A stretch of 64,000 nucleotides of DNA from Azospirillum sp. TSO35-2. Lineage in GTDB: Bacteria; Pseudomonadota; Alphaproteobacteria; Azospirillales; Azospirillaceae. The first letter of the stretch is position 1, and each line of letters opens with the position of its first letter. The translations under genes were made by a program, and so were the position numbers. Below, piece by piece: positions 47,178 through 55,212 of the stretch. Under the pieces are notes generated by a model that saw only the letters and a program-made list of their open reading frames with translations, was not told the DNA's origin and made no database searches. The stretch covers positions 14,077-78,076 of the forward strand of contig NZ_LGRA01000008.1 in NCBI RefSeq assembly GCF_003116095.1, read 5' to 3'.

Positions 47178-49469
47178 TTACGCCCCGTGCAGCAGGCCCA
47201 TCTGGTCGAACGCCAGGGCGTCGAAGCCGTGCTGGTAGACCGGCGAGTCCGACGCCAGCGTGTAGTTGCCCGCCGACGCGTTGGTGAAGTGGGCGTTCAG
47301 CCATTCCGACCCCTGGTCGTAACCGGCGGACTGCCAGTTCTGCAGGGTGCCGGCCGAGCCGCTGGACATCACCTGGGGCCAGGCGTGGAACAGCTGGGCG
47401 TTGGCGTTGGCGCCGGCATACTCGTTGTCGTGGAAGCTGCCGGAGGTCGACGGTCCGTAGATCTCGACGGCGTCGCCCTTCGAGGTGTCGATCACGTTGC
47501 CGGTGATCTGGTTGTTCGACATCACGTGGCCCTTCCAGCCGCTCCAGCCAACGTTCTGCTGCAGGCCGATGGCCTCGCCGGTGTTGCCGGCGATCAGGTT
47601 GTTGTCCACCGTGTTGTTCCAGCCGCCATGCAGGAAGATGCCGCCGATGTTGCCGTGGACGTAGTTGCCCTTCACCGTGACGCCGCTGGTCCAGTCGTCG
47701 AGGTAGATGCCCCGGCTCGCCACGTCGCCCGTGGGGTTGGTCGCCGTGGTGCCGGTCACCTCGTTGTTGAGGACGGTGTGGTTGGTCAGGTCCTGCTGGC
47801 GGTTGATCAGGTAGATGCCGCCGCCGTCGTTCGATTCCAGGTTGGCGTTGACCACCTTGTTGTTGGCGATGGTCACCCGGTAGGTCGCGTCGCTGCCATC
47901 CGTTTGAACCGAGCCGACGGCGATGCCTTTTTCCGGCGAGTTCTCGACCTGATTGTGCGTGACCTTGACGTCGGAGCTGCCGTTGATCCAGATCCCGGCA
48001 TCGCCGCGGTTGGCCGCGTTCGAATGCTGGACGAGGTTGTTGGACACCACCGTGGCGTTGGAGTGGGCCTTCACGAAGATGGCCTCGGCGCCGGTGTGGT
48101 CGAACTGGTTGCCGACGACCTGGCTGTTGGCGCTGTTCTGCACCGTGATGCCATAGCCGCCACCCTTCACGACGTTGTTCGCGAAGGTCAGGCCGGCGGC
48201 GTTGTCGGCGAAGACGTAGTGCCCGCCCACGACGCCGTCGGCGAAGGTCAGGCCCTCGATGGTCACGTTCTTGGCACCGCCGAGGCCGAACGACACCGAA
48301 GCCTGCGAGCTGCCGTGGATCACCGCCTTCTCGTTGCCGTAGCCGTGGAAGGACACGCCGGAATCCTGGCCGTCCAGCCACAGCCCGTTCGCCGGGTGAT
48401 AGTCGCCGCCGCGGACATAGGTGGTGTCGATGGTGGGATCGGCGCGCATCGCCGTCTGCGCCTTGGCCAGGCTGGCGAAGGGGCCGTCGGTGCCGTCGGC
48501 GTTCGGGGCGGCCAGCTTGCCCGACCAGCTGTCCTTGCCGTTGGTCGCGACATAGAAGGCCGGGCCGGTCGGCGTCCCCGCCGAGGGGGTGGTCGGCGTT
48601 GTCGGGGTCGTCGGCGTGGTGGGGGTGGTGGGGGTGGTCGGCGCCGTGGTGGTGCCGGCCGGGAAGTCGGAGGCCGGGGCGTGCAGCTCCAGCGTGCCGT
48701 CCCACCACAGGCCCTTCTGTCCGGCGACCACGTCCTTGCCGTCGAGCGCGCCCTTGTCATAGGTGACGGCGCTGCTGGTCGAGGCGTAGCTGTGGCCGTT
48801 GACGGCGATGCTGTTGACGGTCAGCCCACGGTCCTGGCCGTTGATGACGGCGTCGTTGTCGTACTGGACCTGAATCTTGTGCGCGGCGCCGTCGGTGGCG
48901 TCGGTGGTGAAGCTGTAGGCCTTGGCGGCGGTGCCCACCGTGGCCTCGCCGATCGTCTTGCCGTCGACCAGCAGCTTGAAATGGGCGTTCACGCCGGCCG
49001 CCTCGGTGCCGGAGGCGTTCACCACGATGGTGTCCTTGCCGCCGGCAGCGCCAGCGGTCGGGGCGGCGGTGGTGGAGGCGGGGAAATAGCTCTTGTCGGC
49101 GTTCACCACCAGCGTGCCGTCCCACCACATGTTGGACTGGCCGGCGACGACGTCCTTGCCGTCGAGCGCGAACTTGTCGTAGCTGACGATGCCGGCGGTC
49201 GGCGCGACCGACTTGCCGCCGATGCTGATGCCGTTGACCGTCAGGTTGCGGTCTTCGCCGCTGATGGTCGCGTCGTTGTCGTACTGGATCTGCACCTTGT
49301 GCGCGGTGTCGGCGCTCAGCGTCGGGGTGAAGGTGAAGTCCTTCGCCGTGGCGGCGGCGCTGCCTTCGCCGACCTTGGTGCCGTCGACCAGAAGGGTGAA
49401 GTGCGCGTTGGTGCCGGCGGCGGCCTTGCCCTGCGCGTTCACGACGATCTTGGTGGTGGTGCTGGCCAT
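47178..49469 (-). CDS. large carbohydrate-binding, parallel beta-helix protein
   Basis: 763 residues. Two similar N-terminal modules of about 115 residues (starting VVNAQGKAAAGTNAHFTLLV and VVNASGTEAAGVNAHFKLLV) each end with DGKDVVAGQ and WWDGTL. They resemble the Ca-dependent xylan-binding type of carbohydrate-binding module. A Thr-Pro linker (TPTTPTTPTTP) leads to a right-handed beta-helix of about 440 residues with repeated N-x-V/I-x-x-N turns (GLTFANNVVKG, VTHNQVENSPEKGIAVG, NTVDNNLIAGN). That fold is typical of polysaccharide lyases and epimerases. There is no signal peptide and no RTX repeat, so the export route is unclear. A role on extracellular polysaccharide is inferred. Confidence 0.8.
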   Translation of the reverse strand: MASTTTKIVVNAQGKAAAGTNAHFTLLVDGTKVGEGSAAATAKDFTFTPTLSADTAHKVQIQYDNDATISGEDRNLTVNGISIGGKSVAPTAGIVSYDKFALDGKDVVAGQSNMWWDGTLVVNADKSYFPASTTAAPTAGAAGGKDTIVVNASGTEAAGVNAHFKLLVDGKTIGEATVGTAAKAYSFTTDATDGAAHKIQVQYDNDAVINGQDRGLTVNSIAVNGHSYASTSSAVTYDKGALDGKDVVAGQKGLWWDGTLELHAPASDFPAGTTTAPTTPTTPTTPTTPTTPTTPSAGTPTGPAFYVATNGKDSWSGKLAAPNADGTDGPFASLAKAQTAMRADPTIDTTYVRGGDYHPANGLWLDGQDSGVSFHGYGNEKAVIHGSSQASVSFGLGGAKNVTIEGLTFADGVVGGHYVFADNAAGLTFANNVVKGGGYGITVQNSANSQVVGNQFDHTGAEAIFVKAHSNATVVSNNLVQHSNAANRGDAGIWINGSSDVKVTHNQVENSPEKGIAVGSVQTDGSDATYRVTIANNKVVNANLESNDGGGIYLINRQQDLTNHTVLNNEVTGTTATNPTGDVASRGIYLDDWTSGVTVKGNYVHGNIGGIFLHGGWNNTVDNNLIAGNTGEAIGLQQNVGWSGWKGHVMSNNQITGNVIDTSKGDAVEIYGPSTSGSFHDNEYAGANANAQLFHAWPQVMSSGSAGTLQNWQSAGYDQGSEWLNAHFTNASAGNYTLASDSPVYQHGFDALAFDQMGLLHGA

Positions 49470-49903
49470 GGGTGCGGTGTCCTCGCCTGATTGCTGGCCC
49501 GGCCTGGGCCTGAATTCGGTTGGGCCTGAGAAATCCTTCGGGCCTGGAGTCGGTTGGGCCTGAACCCGGTTGCGCGGCGAGGATGGACAAGTCCGGCGGG
49601 ATCTTTGTGTGATGTTTCGCCGCCGGGGCCCGGAATTTGGGACAAATTATGGTCAAGCCGACGTCGGCCCGATTCACCCCGACGTCTTGATTGCAGTGCA
49701 GCATTTCGGCAACAGGGATCCCTGTGAAAAATAGCGGAAAACCCCAATAGCTGCAGGAAGCCGTTGAACGAAAGGTGCTTTTCCCGGATTGTTTGGGATA
49801 GCCACAACTGATGGACCGCCGGCTTTGAATGGCGGCGCCCGCGCGGGTCCCGGCACCACCTGGTTGCCGACGGAATCAGCGCGGAACAAGGATTGACCGA
49901 GTG
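49470..49903. other. intergenic promoter region with short direct repeats
   Basis: No gene is supported. The part next to the beta-helix gene carries near-identical repeats of TCGGTTGGGCCTGA (49516-49530 and about 49551-49564) with a diverged copy between them. Further right is the perfect palindrome GCCGACGTCGGC at 49657-49668, followed by a second GACGTC at 49681. The sequence from about 49600 to 49790 is less GC-rich than average, consistent with promoters for the beta-helix gene and the thioesterase gene. Confidence 0.45.
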
Positions 49904-50389
49904 ATGCACGAGTTCAGCGAGCGGCTGCGCCGTCCCGACGACCACCCCAGCCACCGGCCGTTGCCGCCGGGCTGTTTCCGGGTGCAGCGGCCCATTCGCT
50001 TTTCCCACAGCGACCCGGCCGGGATCGTCTATTTCCCGGTCTATTTCGACATGTTCAACGGCGCGGTGGAGGACTGGTTCACCCAGGGACTGGACATCGA
50101 CTACGCCAGCATGATCCTGGAACGGCGCCTGGGCCTGCCGATCGTCCACGCCGAATGCGATTTCCTGGTGCCGAGCCGGATGGGCGACACGCTGACGCTG
50201 GGCGTCCTGATCGAACGTCTGGGCCGCAGCTCGCTGCAACTGCGCATCAACGGCGAGAACCAGGGGCAGGTGCGGCTGTCGGGCAGCCTGACGCTGGTCA
50301 CCACCTCGCTGGACAGCTTCGCCGCGGTGCCGATTCCCGACGACATCCGCGACGCGATGGAGCGCTATCGGGCCGGCTGCGGGGTCTGA
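49904..50389 (+). CDS. acyl-CoA thioesterase, 4-hydroxybenzoyl-CoA thioesterase (hotdog) type
   Basis: 161 residues, a single hotdog domain. The active-site segment IRFSHSDPAGIVYFPVYFDM matches the 4HBT signature with catalytic Asp in SDPAGIVYF. LPIVHAECDFLVPSRMGDTL is the conserved second strand. It hydrolyses acyl- or aryl-CoA thioesters. ATG 49904 follows AAGGATTGACCGAGTG; GTG 49901 is equally possible. No aromatic-degradation genes are adjacent, so the substrate is open. Confidence 0.88.
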   Translation: MHEFSERLRRPDDHPSHRPLPPGCFRVQRPIRFSHSDPAGIVYFPVYFDMFNGAVEDWFTQGLDIDYASMILERRLGLPIVHAECDFLVPSRMGDTLTLGVLIERLGRSSLQLRINGENQGQVRLSGSLTLVTTSLDSFAAVPIPDDIRDAMERYRAGCGV

Positions 50390-50506
50390 ACGTCCGGTCT
50401 GAATTTTTTTCAGGGCCGCTGTCGGCGCTGGTCGCGCCCATCCGTCCTTGGGGCAAGCCCGCCGGAACAGGCGGGCATCACCACGATGCAGGAAGGATGT
50501 TCAGCG

Positions 50507-50932
50507 ATGACCGACAGCGCCGCGACCCTTGCCACCCCCGCCCAGGCCGACCGTCCGGTCCTGACCGGCGTCATCCCCTATCTCGCCATCAGCGATGCCG
50601 CCGCCGCGGCCGCGTTCTACACGCGGGCCTTCGGGGCCGAAGAGGTCTTCCGCCTGCCGGCCGAGGACGGGCGCCGGTTGATGCATTGCCACCTGACCAT
50701 CAACGGCGGCCCGCTGATGTTCTCTGATTTCTGCGCGGAGTCGGCGCAGGCCAAGCCGCAGGGTTACCTGCTCCACCTCCAGGTCGACGATGTCGAAGCG
50801 TGGTGGTCCCGCGCCGTCGCCGCCGGGGCCGAGGTTGTGATGCCGCTGACCGACATGTTCTGGGGCGACCGCTACGGCCAGCTCCGCGACCCCTTCGGCA
50901 TCACCTGGGCACTCGCCGCGCCGATCGGGTGA
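50507..50932 (+). CDS. VOC-family (glyoxalase/bleomycin-resistance fold, PhnB-like) protein
   Basis: 141 residues from ATG 50507, with AGGAAGG ten bases upstream deciding this start. The PhnB-like VOC pattern is clear: VIPYLAISDAAAAAAFYTRA, FGAEEVFRLP, MHCHLTINGGPLMFSDF and a C-terminal WGDRYGQLRDPFGITWAL. Members bind a divalent metal or act as small-molecule binding proteins; no specific reaction is assigned. Confidence 0.88.
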   Translation: MTDSAATLATPAQADRPVLTGVIPYLAISDAAAAAAFYTRAFGAEEVFRLPAEDGRRLMHCHLTINGGPLMFSDFCAESAQAKPQGYLLHLQVDDVEAWWSRAVAAGAEVVMPLTDMFWGDRYGQLRDPFGITWALAAPIG

Positions 50933-51012
50933 GGCGTCTATCCGGACAGCAGCGTCTCTGCGCTGATGGCCGACCTCGACGACGATGATGACTGAGTGAC
51001 GACCGCATGGCC

Positions 51013-51031
51013 GGGAGCGATGGGCGCTCCC
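51013..51031. terminator. hairpin between convergent VOC and acyltransferase genes
   Basis: GGGAGCG (51013-51019) and CGCTCCC (51025-51031) form a perfect 7-bp stem with a 5-base loop between the two convergent stops. No T tract follows. Confidence 0.5.
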
Positions 51032-51065
51032 GATGCGAACAGGGCGGGAGGAGCGGACCGCTCCC

Positions 51066-51848
51066 TCACGACACCGCCGTCGCCGTCCGTTTGTCGCGGG
51101 CGGGCGCGGCGTCGGTCGGGCGGATGGTCGGCGGGCCGCCGGCGGCGACGGACAGGCGGTCGCTGGCGGCCTCCAGCCGGTCTTCCAGGTCGCGCATCGC
51201 CTCGCCGCGCGGCCGGCCGGGGAGGATCGGCGGCAGGAACTCAACCACCACCGTGCCGGGGCGTTTCAGGAAGCTGTGGCGCGGCCAATAGAGGCCGGCG
51301 TTCAGCGCCATCGGCACGATCGGGATGCCCAGGCTGTCGTAGAGGACGCCGACGCCGACCCGGTAGGGCTTGTAGGTGCCGGGGGCGACGCGGGTGCCCT
51401 GCGGGAAGATCACGATGGGCCGGCCCTGGTCGCGGACCGGGCGGGAGTTGCGGATCAGCGACTTGATCGCCGCCCCGCCGGCACCGCGGTCGACCGGGAT
51501 CATCTTCGCCTTGGCGGCGTACCAGCCCCAGATCGGGATCCACATCAGCTCGCGCTTCAGGATGATCGCCGGATCCTCGACCAGCAGGTGGAGCTTCATC
51601 GTCTCCCAGGCCGACTGGTGCTTGGCCGCCAGCAGGAAGGGGCCGTCGGGCAGATTCTCCCGCCCGCGCACCTCGTAGCGGATGCCGACGAGCGTGCGCT
51701 CCAGCCAGCCGACGCTGCGCAGGTACCACATCACGACCGCCACCATCTGCGGACGCGGCAGCAGCAGCATCCACAGCAGGGCGAAGCACAGCAGCGCGGT
51801 CCAGAGGTGGAACGCGATGTTGAAGGCAAGGGACCGGATCCAGATCAT
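51066..51848 (-). CDS. plsC: 1-acyl-sn-glycerol-3-phosphate acyltransferase (PlsC-like)
   Basis: 260 residues from ATG 51848. An N-terminal membrane helix (WTALLCFALLWMLLLPRP) is followed by the acyltransferase motifs: KHQSAWET in place of NHxSxxD (H-x4-E rather than H-x4-D), FPQGTRVAPG, and VPMALNAGLYW. It would acylate lysophosphatidic acid in phospholipid synthesis. The Glu variant of motif I occurs in alphaproteobacterial paralogues. Divergent from ftsE; in related genomes plsC-like genes commonly neighbour ftsEX and a ydcF-like gene. Confidence 0.9.
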   Translation of the reverse strand: MIWIRSLAFNIAFHLWTALLCFALLWMLLLPRPQMVAVVMWYLRSVGWLERTLVGIRYEVRGRENLPDGPFLLAAKHQSAWETMKLHLLVEDPAIILKRELMWIPIWGWYAAKAKMIPVDRGAGGAAIKSLIRNSRPVRDQGRPIVIFPQGTRVAPGTYKPYRVGVGVLYDSLGIPIVPMALNAGLYWPRHSFLKRPGTVVVEFLPPILPGRPRGEAMRDLEDRLEAASDRLSVAAGGPPTIRPTDAAPARDKRTATAVS

Positions 51849-52011
51849 GGCCGGCAACTTGTCAGGTCTTCGTCCACTTCTCAAGTATTCCGCGTCCCCG
51901 CCGGGCGCCCTGCCGCGGCTGGAGGGGCGGCGAGGGGCGGCGGGGTGGACTCGGCCGGGGCGCGGGTGCATTGTCCCCGGCGCGGACGGTTGGCGAGGCT
52001 GTGGTGGGACC

Positions 52012-52722
52012 GTGATTCGTTTCGAGAATGTCGGCTTGCGTTACGGCAGCGAGGCGGAGGTGCTGCGCGATGTCAGCTTCACCCTTCCGCCGGCGTCCTT
52101 CCATTTCCTGACCGGGGCCAGTGGGGCGGGCAAATCGTCGCTGCTGAAGCTGATGTATCTGGCGCACCGTCCGTCGCGCGGCCTGATCACCCTGTTCGGC
52201 CGCGACATGGCGCTGGTCACCCGCGCCGAACTGCCGGAGCTGCGGCGGCGGATCGGCGTGGTGTTCCAGGACTTCGCGCTGCTCGACCATCTGTCGGCGC
52301 TGGACAATGTGGCGCTGCCGCTGCGGATGGCCGGGACGCCGGAGGCCGACATCGTCGCCCACTGCACCGAGATTCTGCGCTGGGTGGGCTTGGGCAACCA
52401 TCTGCACGCCAAGCCTTCCACCCTGTCGGGCGGCCAGCAGCAGCGCGTCGCCATCGCCCGCTCGGTCATCAACCGGCCGCGCCTGCTGCTGGCCGACGAG
52501 CCGACCGGCAACGTCGACGACGGCATCGGCATGCGGCTGCTCTACCTGTTCGAGGAACTGCACAAGCTGGGGACCACCGTGGTGATCGCCACCCACAACG
52601 AGGCGCTGATCCGCCGTTTCGACCATCCGCGCCTGCATCTCGACAACGGCCGCCTGCTGGTGATGCCCGCCCGCGGGGCAAGGGCGCAGGATGGCCGCGT
52701 CCGCGATGGGGAGTGGGAGTAG
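52012..52722 (+). CDS. ftsE: cell division ATP-binding protein FtsE
   Basis: 236-residue ABC ATPase. Walker A GASGAGKS (35-42), signature LSGGQQQR (138-145), Walker B LLLADEP (158-164) and the H-loop in [10 protein letters not shown] are intact. FtsE works with FtsX at the divisome to control periplasmic peptidoglycan hydrolases. The GTG at 52012 starts the family N-terminus ([11 protein letters not shown]). ftsX begins four bases after the stop. Confidence 0.94.
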   Translation: MIRFENVGLRYGSEAEVLRDVSFTLPPASFHFLTGASGAGKSSLLKLMYLAHRPSRGLITLFGRDMALVTRAELPELRRRIGVVFQDFALLDHLSALDNVALPLRMAGTPEADIVAHCTEILRWVGLGNHLHAKPSTLSGGQQQRVAIARSVINRPRLLLADEPTGNVDDGIGMRLLYLFEELHKLGTTVVIATHNEALIRRFDHPRLHLDNGRLLVMPARGARAQDGRVRDGEWE

Positions 52723-52726
52723 CGGC

Positions 52727-53620
52727 ATGGCGCTTCGTCCGGTGCGGCCCCGTTCCGACCTGCCGCTGGCGGTCGATCCCAGCTCGCGCTTCCTCGGCTG
52801 GATCACCGCGCTGATGGTGTTCCTGGCGGCGCTGGCGCTGGCCGGCGCCATGGTGGTGTCCGACATGGCGCGGCGTTGGGACAACGGGCTGGCCGGCGGG
52901 CTGACCGTGCAGGTCGCCCCGATGCCGGGCGCGCCGGTGCCGCCGCTGGACGAGCGGGTGGAAGCGGCGCTGACCGTGCTGCGCGCCTCGCCCGGCATCC
53001 GGTCGGCGACCGTGCTGTCCGGCGGCGAGATCGCCCGGCTGCTGGAGCCCTGGCTCGGCCCGGGGGCGGCGGACCCGCTGCTGCCGATGCCACGGCTGAT
53101 CGACGTCACCACCGAAGGGCCGGTCGACGTCGCCGCGCTGACGCTGCGCCTGACCTCCGCCGCGCCGGGGGCGACGCTGGACGACCACGCGGTGTGGCTG
53201 GCCGACCTGCGCTCCTTCGCCGGGGCGGTGCGGCTGGCGGCGCTGGGGGTGGTCCTGCTGGTCGGGGCGGCGGCGGTGACGACCGTGGTGTTCGCGGTGC
53301 GCACCGGGCTGGCCATTCACCGGCCGGTGGTGGAGCTGCTGCACCTGATGGGCGCCACGGACCGCTATGTCTCGCGCCAGTTCGAACGGCATGTCGTCGG
53401 CTTGAGCCTGCGCGGCGGCGCGGTCGGGCTGCTGCTGGCCGGGGGCACGCTGTTCGGGCTGCACCGCGCCTCGCAGGGGCTGCGGGCCAGCCTGCTGCCG
53501 AGCCTGTCGCTGGAGCCCTGGCAATGGGCGGCGCTGCTGCTGGTGCCGGGGGCGGTGGCGCTGTTGGCGCTGGTGACCACGCGCTGGACCGTGCTGCGCA
53601 CGCTGGAGTCGATGCCGTGA
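52727..53620 (+). CDS. ftsX: cell division protein FtsX
   Basis: 297 residues: a cytoplasmic start, one membrane helix (WITALMVFLAALALAGAMVV), a periplasmic loop of about 110 residues, then three C-terminal helices with ELLHLMGATDRYVSRQFERH, the coupling segment typical of FtsX. ATG 52727 has GGGAGTGGGAG upstream; ATG 52691 would overlap ftsE. Permease-like partner of FtsE. Confidence 0.92.
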   Translation: MALRPVRPRSDLPLAVDPSSRFLGWITALMVFLAALALAGAMVVSDMARRWDNGLAGGLTVQVAPMPGAPVPPLDERVEAALTVLRASPGIRSATVLSGGEIARLLEPWLGPGAADPLLPMPRLIDVTTEGPVDVAALTLRLTSAAPGATLDDHAVWLADLRSFAGAVRLAALGVVLLVGAAAVTTVVFAVRTGLAIHRPVVELLHLMGATDRYVSRQFERHVVGLSLRGGAVGLLLAGGTLFGLHRASQGLRASLLPSLSLEPWQWAALLLVPGAVALLALVTTRWTVLRTLESMP

Positions 53621-54264
53621 TCCGGGCCGGCAGCCGGCGGCGGGGCGGGACGATGGCGCGGGCGGTCGGGCATCTGCTGACCGGCGCCGTGCTGCTGGCG
53701 GTCGCCTGGACCGCTGGGCTGGTCTGGTACGCCGCCGACGTGCCGCGCACCGCCCCCGACGCGCAGCGGACGACCGACGCCATCGTCGTGCTGACCGGCG
53801 GCAGCAACCGGCTGAGCACCGGGCTGGAGCTGCTGGCCGCCGGGCGGGCGCGCAAGCTGTTCGTCTCCGGCGTCTACGACGGCGTCGACGTGCAGGAGCT
53901 GTTGAAGCTGTCCCGCCGGTCGCCGACCGAGATGGAATGCTGCATCACGCTGGGCTATTCGGCCGACAGCACCATCGGCAACGCCTACGAGACGGCGGAC
54001 TGGATGCGCGACCAGGGCTTCCGCTCGCTGCGGGTGGTGACGGCCAACTACCACATGCGGCGCAGCCTGCTGGAACTGGGGATGGCGATGCCCGACGTCG
54101 AGCTGGTCCCCCATCCGGTGGTCGCCCCCACCGTCCACCTCGACGACTGGTGGATGTGGCCGGGGACCGCCAACCTGCTGGTGAACGAGTACAACAAGCT
54201 GCTGGCCGCCACCCTGCGCACCCAGGTCCACCGGGCGGTCGGGCCTTACCCAAAAAGCGAATGA
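53617..54264 (+). CDS. YdcF/SanA-type DUF218 protein
   Basis: 215 residues. One N-terminal membrane helix (LLTGAVLLAVAWTAGLVWYA) is followed by a DUF218 domain: DAIVVLTGGSNRLSTGLELL, ARKLFVSGVY, STIGNAYETADWMRDQGFRS and VVTANYHMRRSLLEL. The family is linked to envelope integrity (SanA, ElyC). GTG 53617 overlaps the ftsX stop (GTGA), so it is coupled to ftsEX; ATG 53653 is an alternative. The 3' end overlaps a Fur-type box for the next gene. Confidence 0.88.
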   Translation: MIRAGSRRRGGTMARAVGHLLTGAVLLAVAWTAGLVWYAADVPRTAPDAQRTTDAIVVLTGGSNRLSTGLELLAAGRARKLFVSGVYDGVDVQELLKLSRRSPTEMECCITLGYSADSTIGNAYETADWMRDQGFRSLRVVTANYHMRRSLLELGMAMPDVELVPHPVVAPTVHLDDWWMWPGTANLLVNEYNKLLAATLRTQVHRAVGPYPKSE

Positions 54265-54279
54265 GAATGACTTGCAATT
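54260..54279. promoter_or_regulatory. Fur-type iron box upstream of hemP
   Basis: The minus-strand reading AATTGCAAGTCATTCTCATT matches the familiar Fur/Fur-like box with its CATTCTCATT half; the plus strand reads AATGAGAATGACTTGCAATT. It begins inside the last codons of the DUF218 gene and lies 85 bases before hemP, which fits iron repression of hemP. Confidence 0.65.
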
Positions 54280-54364
54280 AGCCGGCGTCGCGGCTAACGT
54301 CGCTTCAGGGTTCAGGCCCAGGCAACGCAAGCCCGCATCGTCCGCTCAGCAGGAAAGACACGCC

Positions 54365-54529
54365 ATGCACGACAGCGCCGTTTCCGCTCCCGCCTCCTTC
54401 GCCATCTCCCTTCCGGTGGTCGAATCGGCCCGCCTGATGTCGGGCAGCCGCGAGATCGTGATCCAGCACGCCGGGCAGAGCTACCGCCTGCGCGTGACCC
54501 GCGCCAACAAGCTGATCCTCACGAAGTAG
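54365..54529 (+). CDS. hemP: hemin uptake protein HemP
   Basis: 54 residues with the HemP consensus: SARLMSGSREIVIQHAGQSY then RLRVTRANKLILTK at the C-terminus. HemP-type proteins assist or activate heme-uptake gene expression under iron limitation. It has its own Fur-type box and a hairpin terminator, so it appears monocistronic; no heme receptor gene is adjacent, which is unusual. Confidence 0.9.
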   Translation: MHDSAVSAPASFAISLPVVESARLMSGSREIVIQHAGQSYRLRVTRANKLILTK

Positions 54530-54568
54530 GACCGGCTTCACAGAACCTTCCGGGACGACGTCACCGAG

Positions 54569-54604
54569 AATGGGCGCTGGCCGCACGGGCCGGGCGCCCA
54601 TTTT
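54569..54604 (+). terminator. Rho-independent terminator after hemP
   Basis: AATGGGCGC pairs with GCGCCCATT across an inner GGCC/GGCC stem with one bulge, followed by TTTTCG. It is 40 bases after the hemP stop. Confidence 0.75.
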
Positions 54605-54637
54605 CGTTTCCGGCGGGTTCTTGTCCGGCGGACGCCC

Positions 54638-54838
54638 TTACGCCTGGCCCGTCACCTCATAGCCGGCGTCCTCGATCGCCTGGCGGATGGCGGTCTCGTC
54701 GGCGCTGCCCTCGACCGCAACCTCGCCGGCCTTGAGGTCGACCAGCGCCCGCTCGACCTTGGGCAGGGCCTCCACCGCCTTGGTCACAGTCTGGGCGCAG
54801 TGGCCGCAGGTCATTCCGGAAACCTTCAACGTCAGCAT
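54638..54838 (-). CDS. heavy-metal-associated (CopZ-like) copper chaperone
   Basis: 66-residue single HMA domain with metal-binding GMTCGHC (Cys11, Cys14) in the ferredoxin-like fold (LKVSGMTCGHCAQTVTKAVE, ETAIRQAIEDAGYEV). It would carry Cu(I) to a P-type ATPase or regulator; neither is in the window. Confidence 0.92.
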   Translation of the reverse strand: MLTLKVSGMTCGHCAQTVTKAVEALPKVERALVDLKAGEVAVEGSADETAIRQAIEDAGYEVTGQA

Positions 54839-54993
54839 GATCGTCTCCTGTGTGTGCGTGGGTCTCGTGGGATGGATGACAGCCTGAGGCTTCCAGCGAT
54901 GGGAAGGTCAAGCCGGTTTCCGGGCAGGAAGTTGGTGCCTGCGGACCTCATCAAACCGCCCGCTCCGCCGGTTCGTTGCACGGGCTCCCCGAT

Positions 54994-55060
54994 GTCTCGA
55001 ATAAGAGACTTAGTCTCGTTTTAAAGACGCCATTTCCACGAACCGTCTCATTCCAGAGAC
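54994..55060. promoter_or_regulatory. three GTCTC-N6-GAGAC sites, probable sigma-54 enhancers
   Basis: GTCTC-GAATAA-GAGAC at 54994-55009, GTCTC-GTTTTA-AAGAC at 55013-55028 (one mismatch), and GTCTC-ATTCCA-GAGAC at 55045-55060. All three have exactly the same 16-bp architecture. They lie about 110-180 bases upstream of the predicted transcription start, the usual distance for an AAA+ activator working with sigma-54. The activator gene is not in the window. Confidence 0.75.
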
Positions 55061-55145
55061 GGACCCGATCGTCGGTTCCGACCGCGACAGCCGGTAAATC
55101 CAACACTTTCAACGGAATCTTTCCCGGTCTCCAATCATCCGCCTT

Positions 55146-55162
55146 CTGGCACGCGCCTTGCT
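55146..55162 (+). promoter_or_regulatory. sigma-54 (RpoN) promoter of the 3-hydroxybutyrate operon
   Basis: CTGGCACGCGCCTTGCT matches the -24/-12 consensus YTGGCACG-N4-TTGCW in every strongly conserved position, with the required 10 bases between GG (55148-55149) and GC (55160-55161). Transcription should start near 55173, about 40 bases before the first gene. Confidence 0.85.
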
Positions 55163-55212
55163 GATACGGATGCATGCACCCCGTCCGGGGGCCGTCACCG
55201 AGAGAGCCCGCG

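Larger units (their letters stand above)
54839..55212. other. regulatory region of the 3-hydroxybutyrate operon
   Basis: No gene is supported in this 374-base region between divergent genes. It contains three enhancer-like inverted repeats (54994-55060), an AT-richer stretch and a sigma-54 promoter (55146-55162), all listed separately. Confidence 0.6.
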
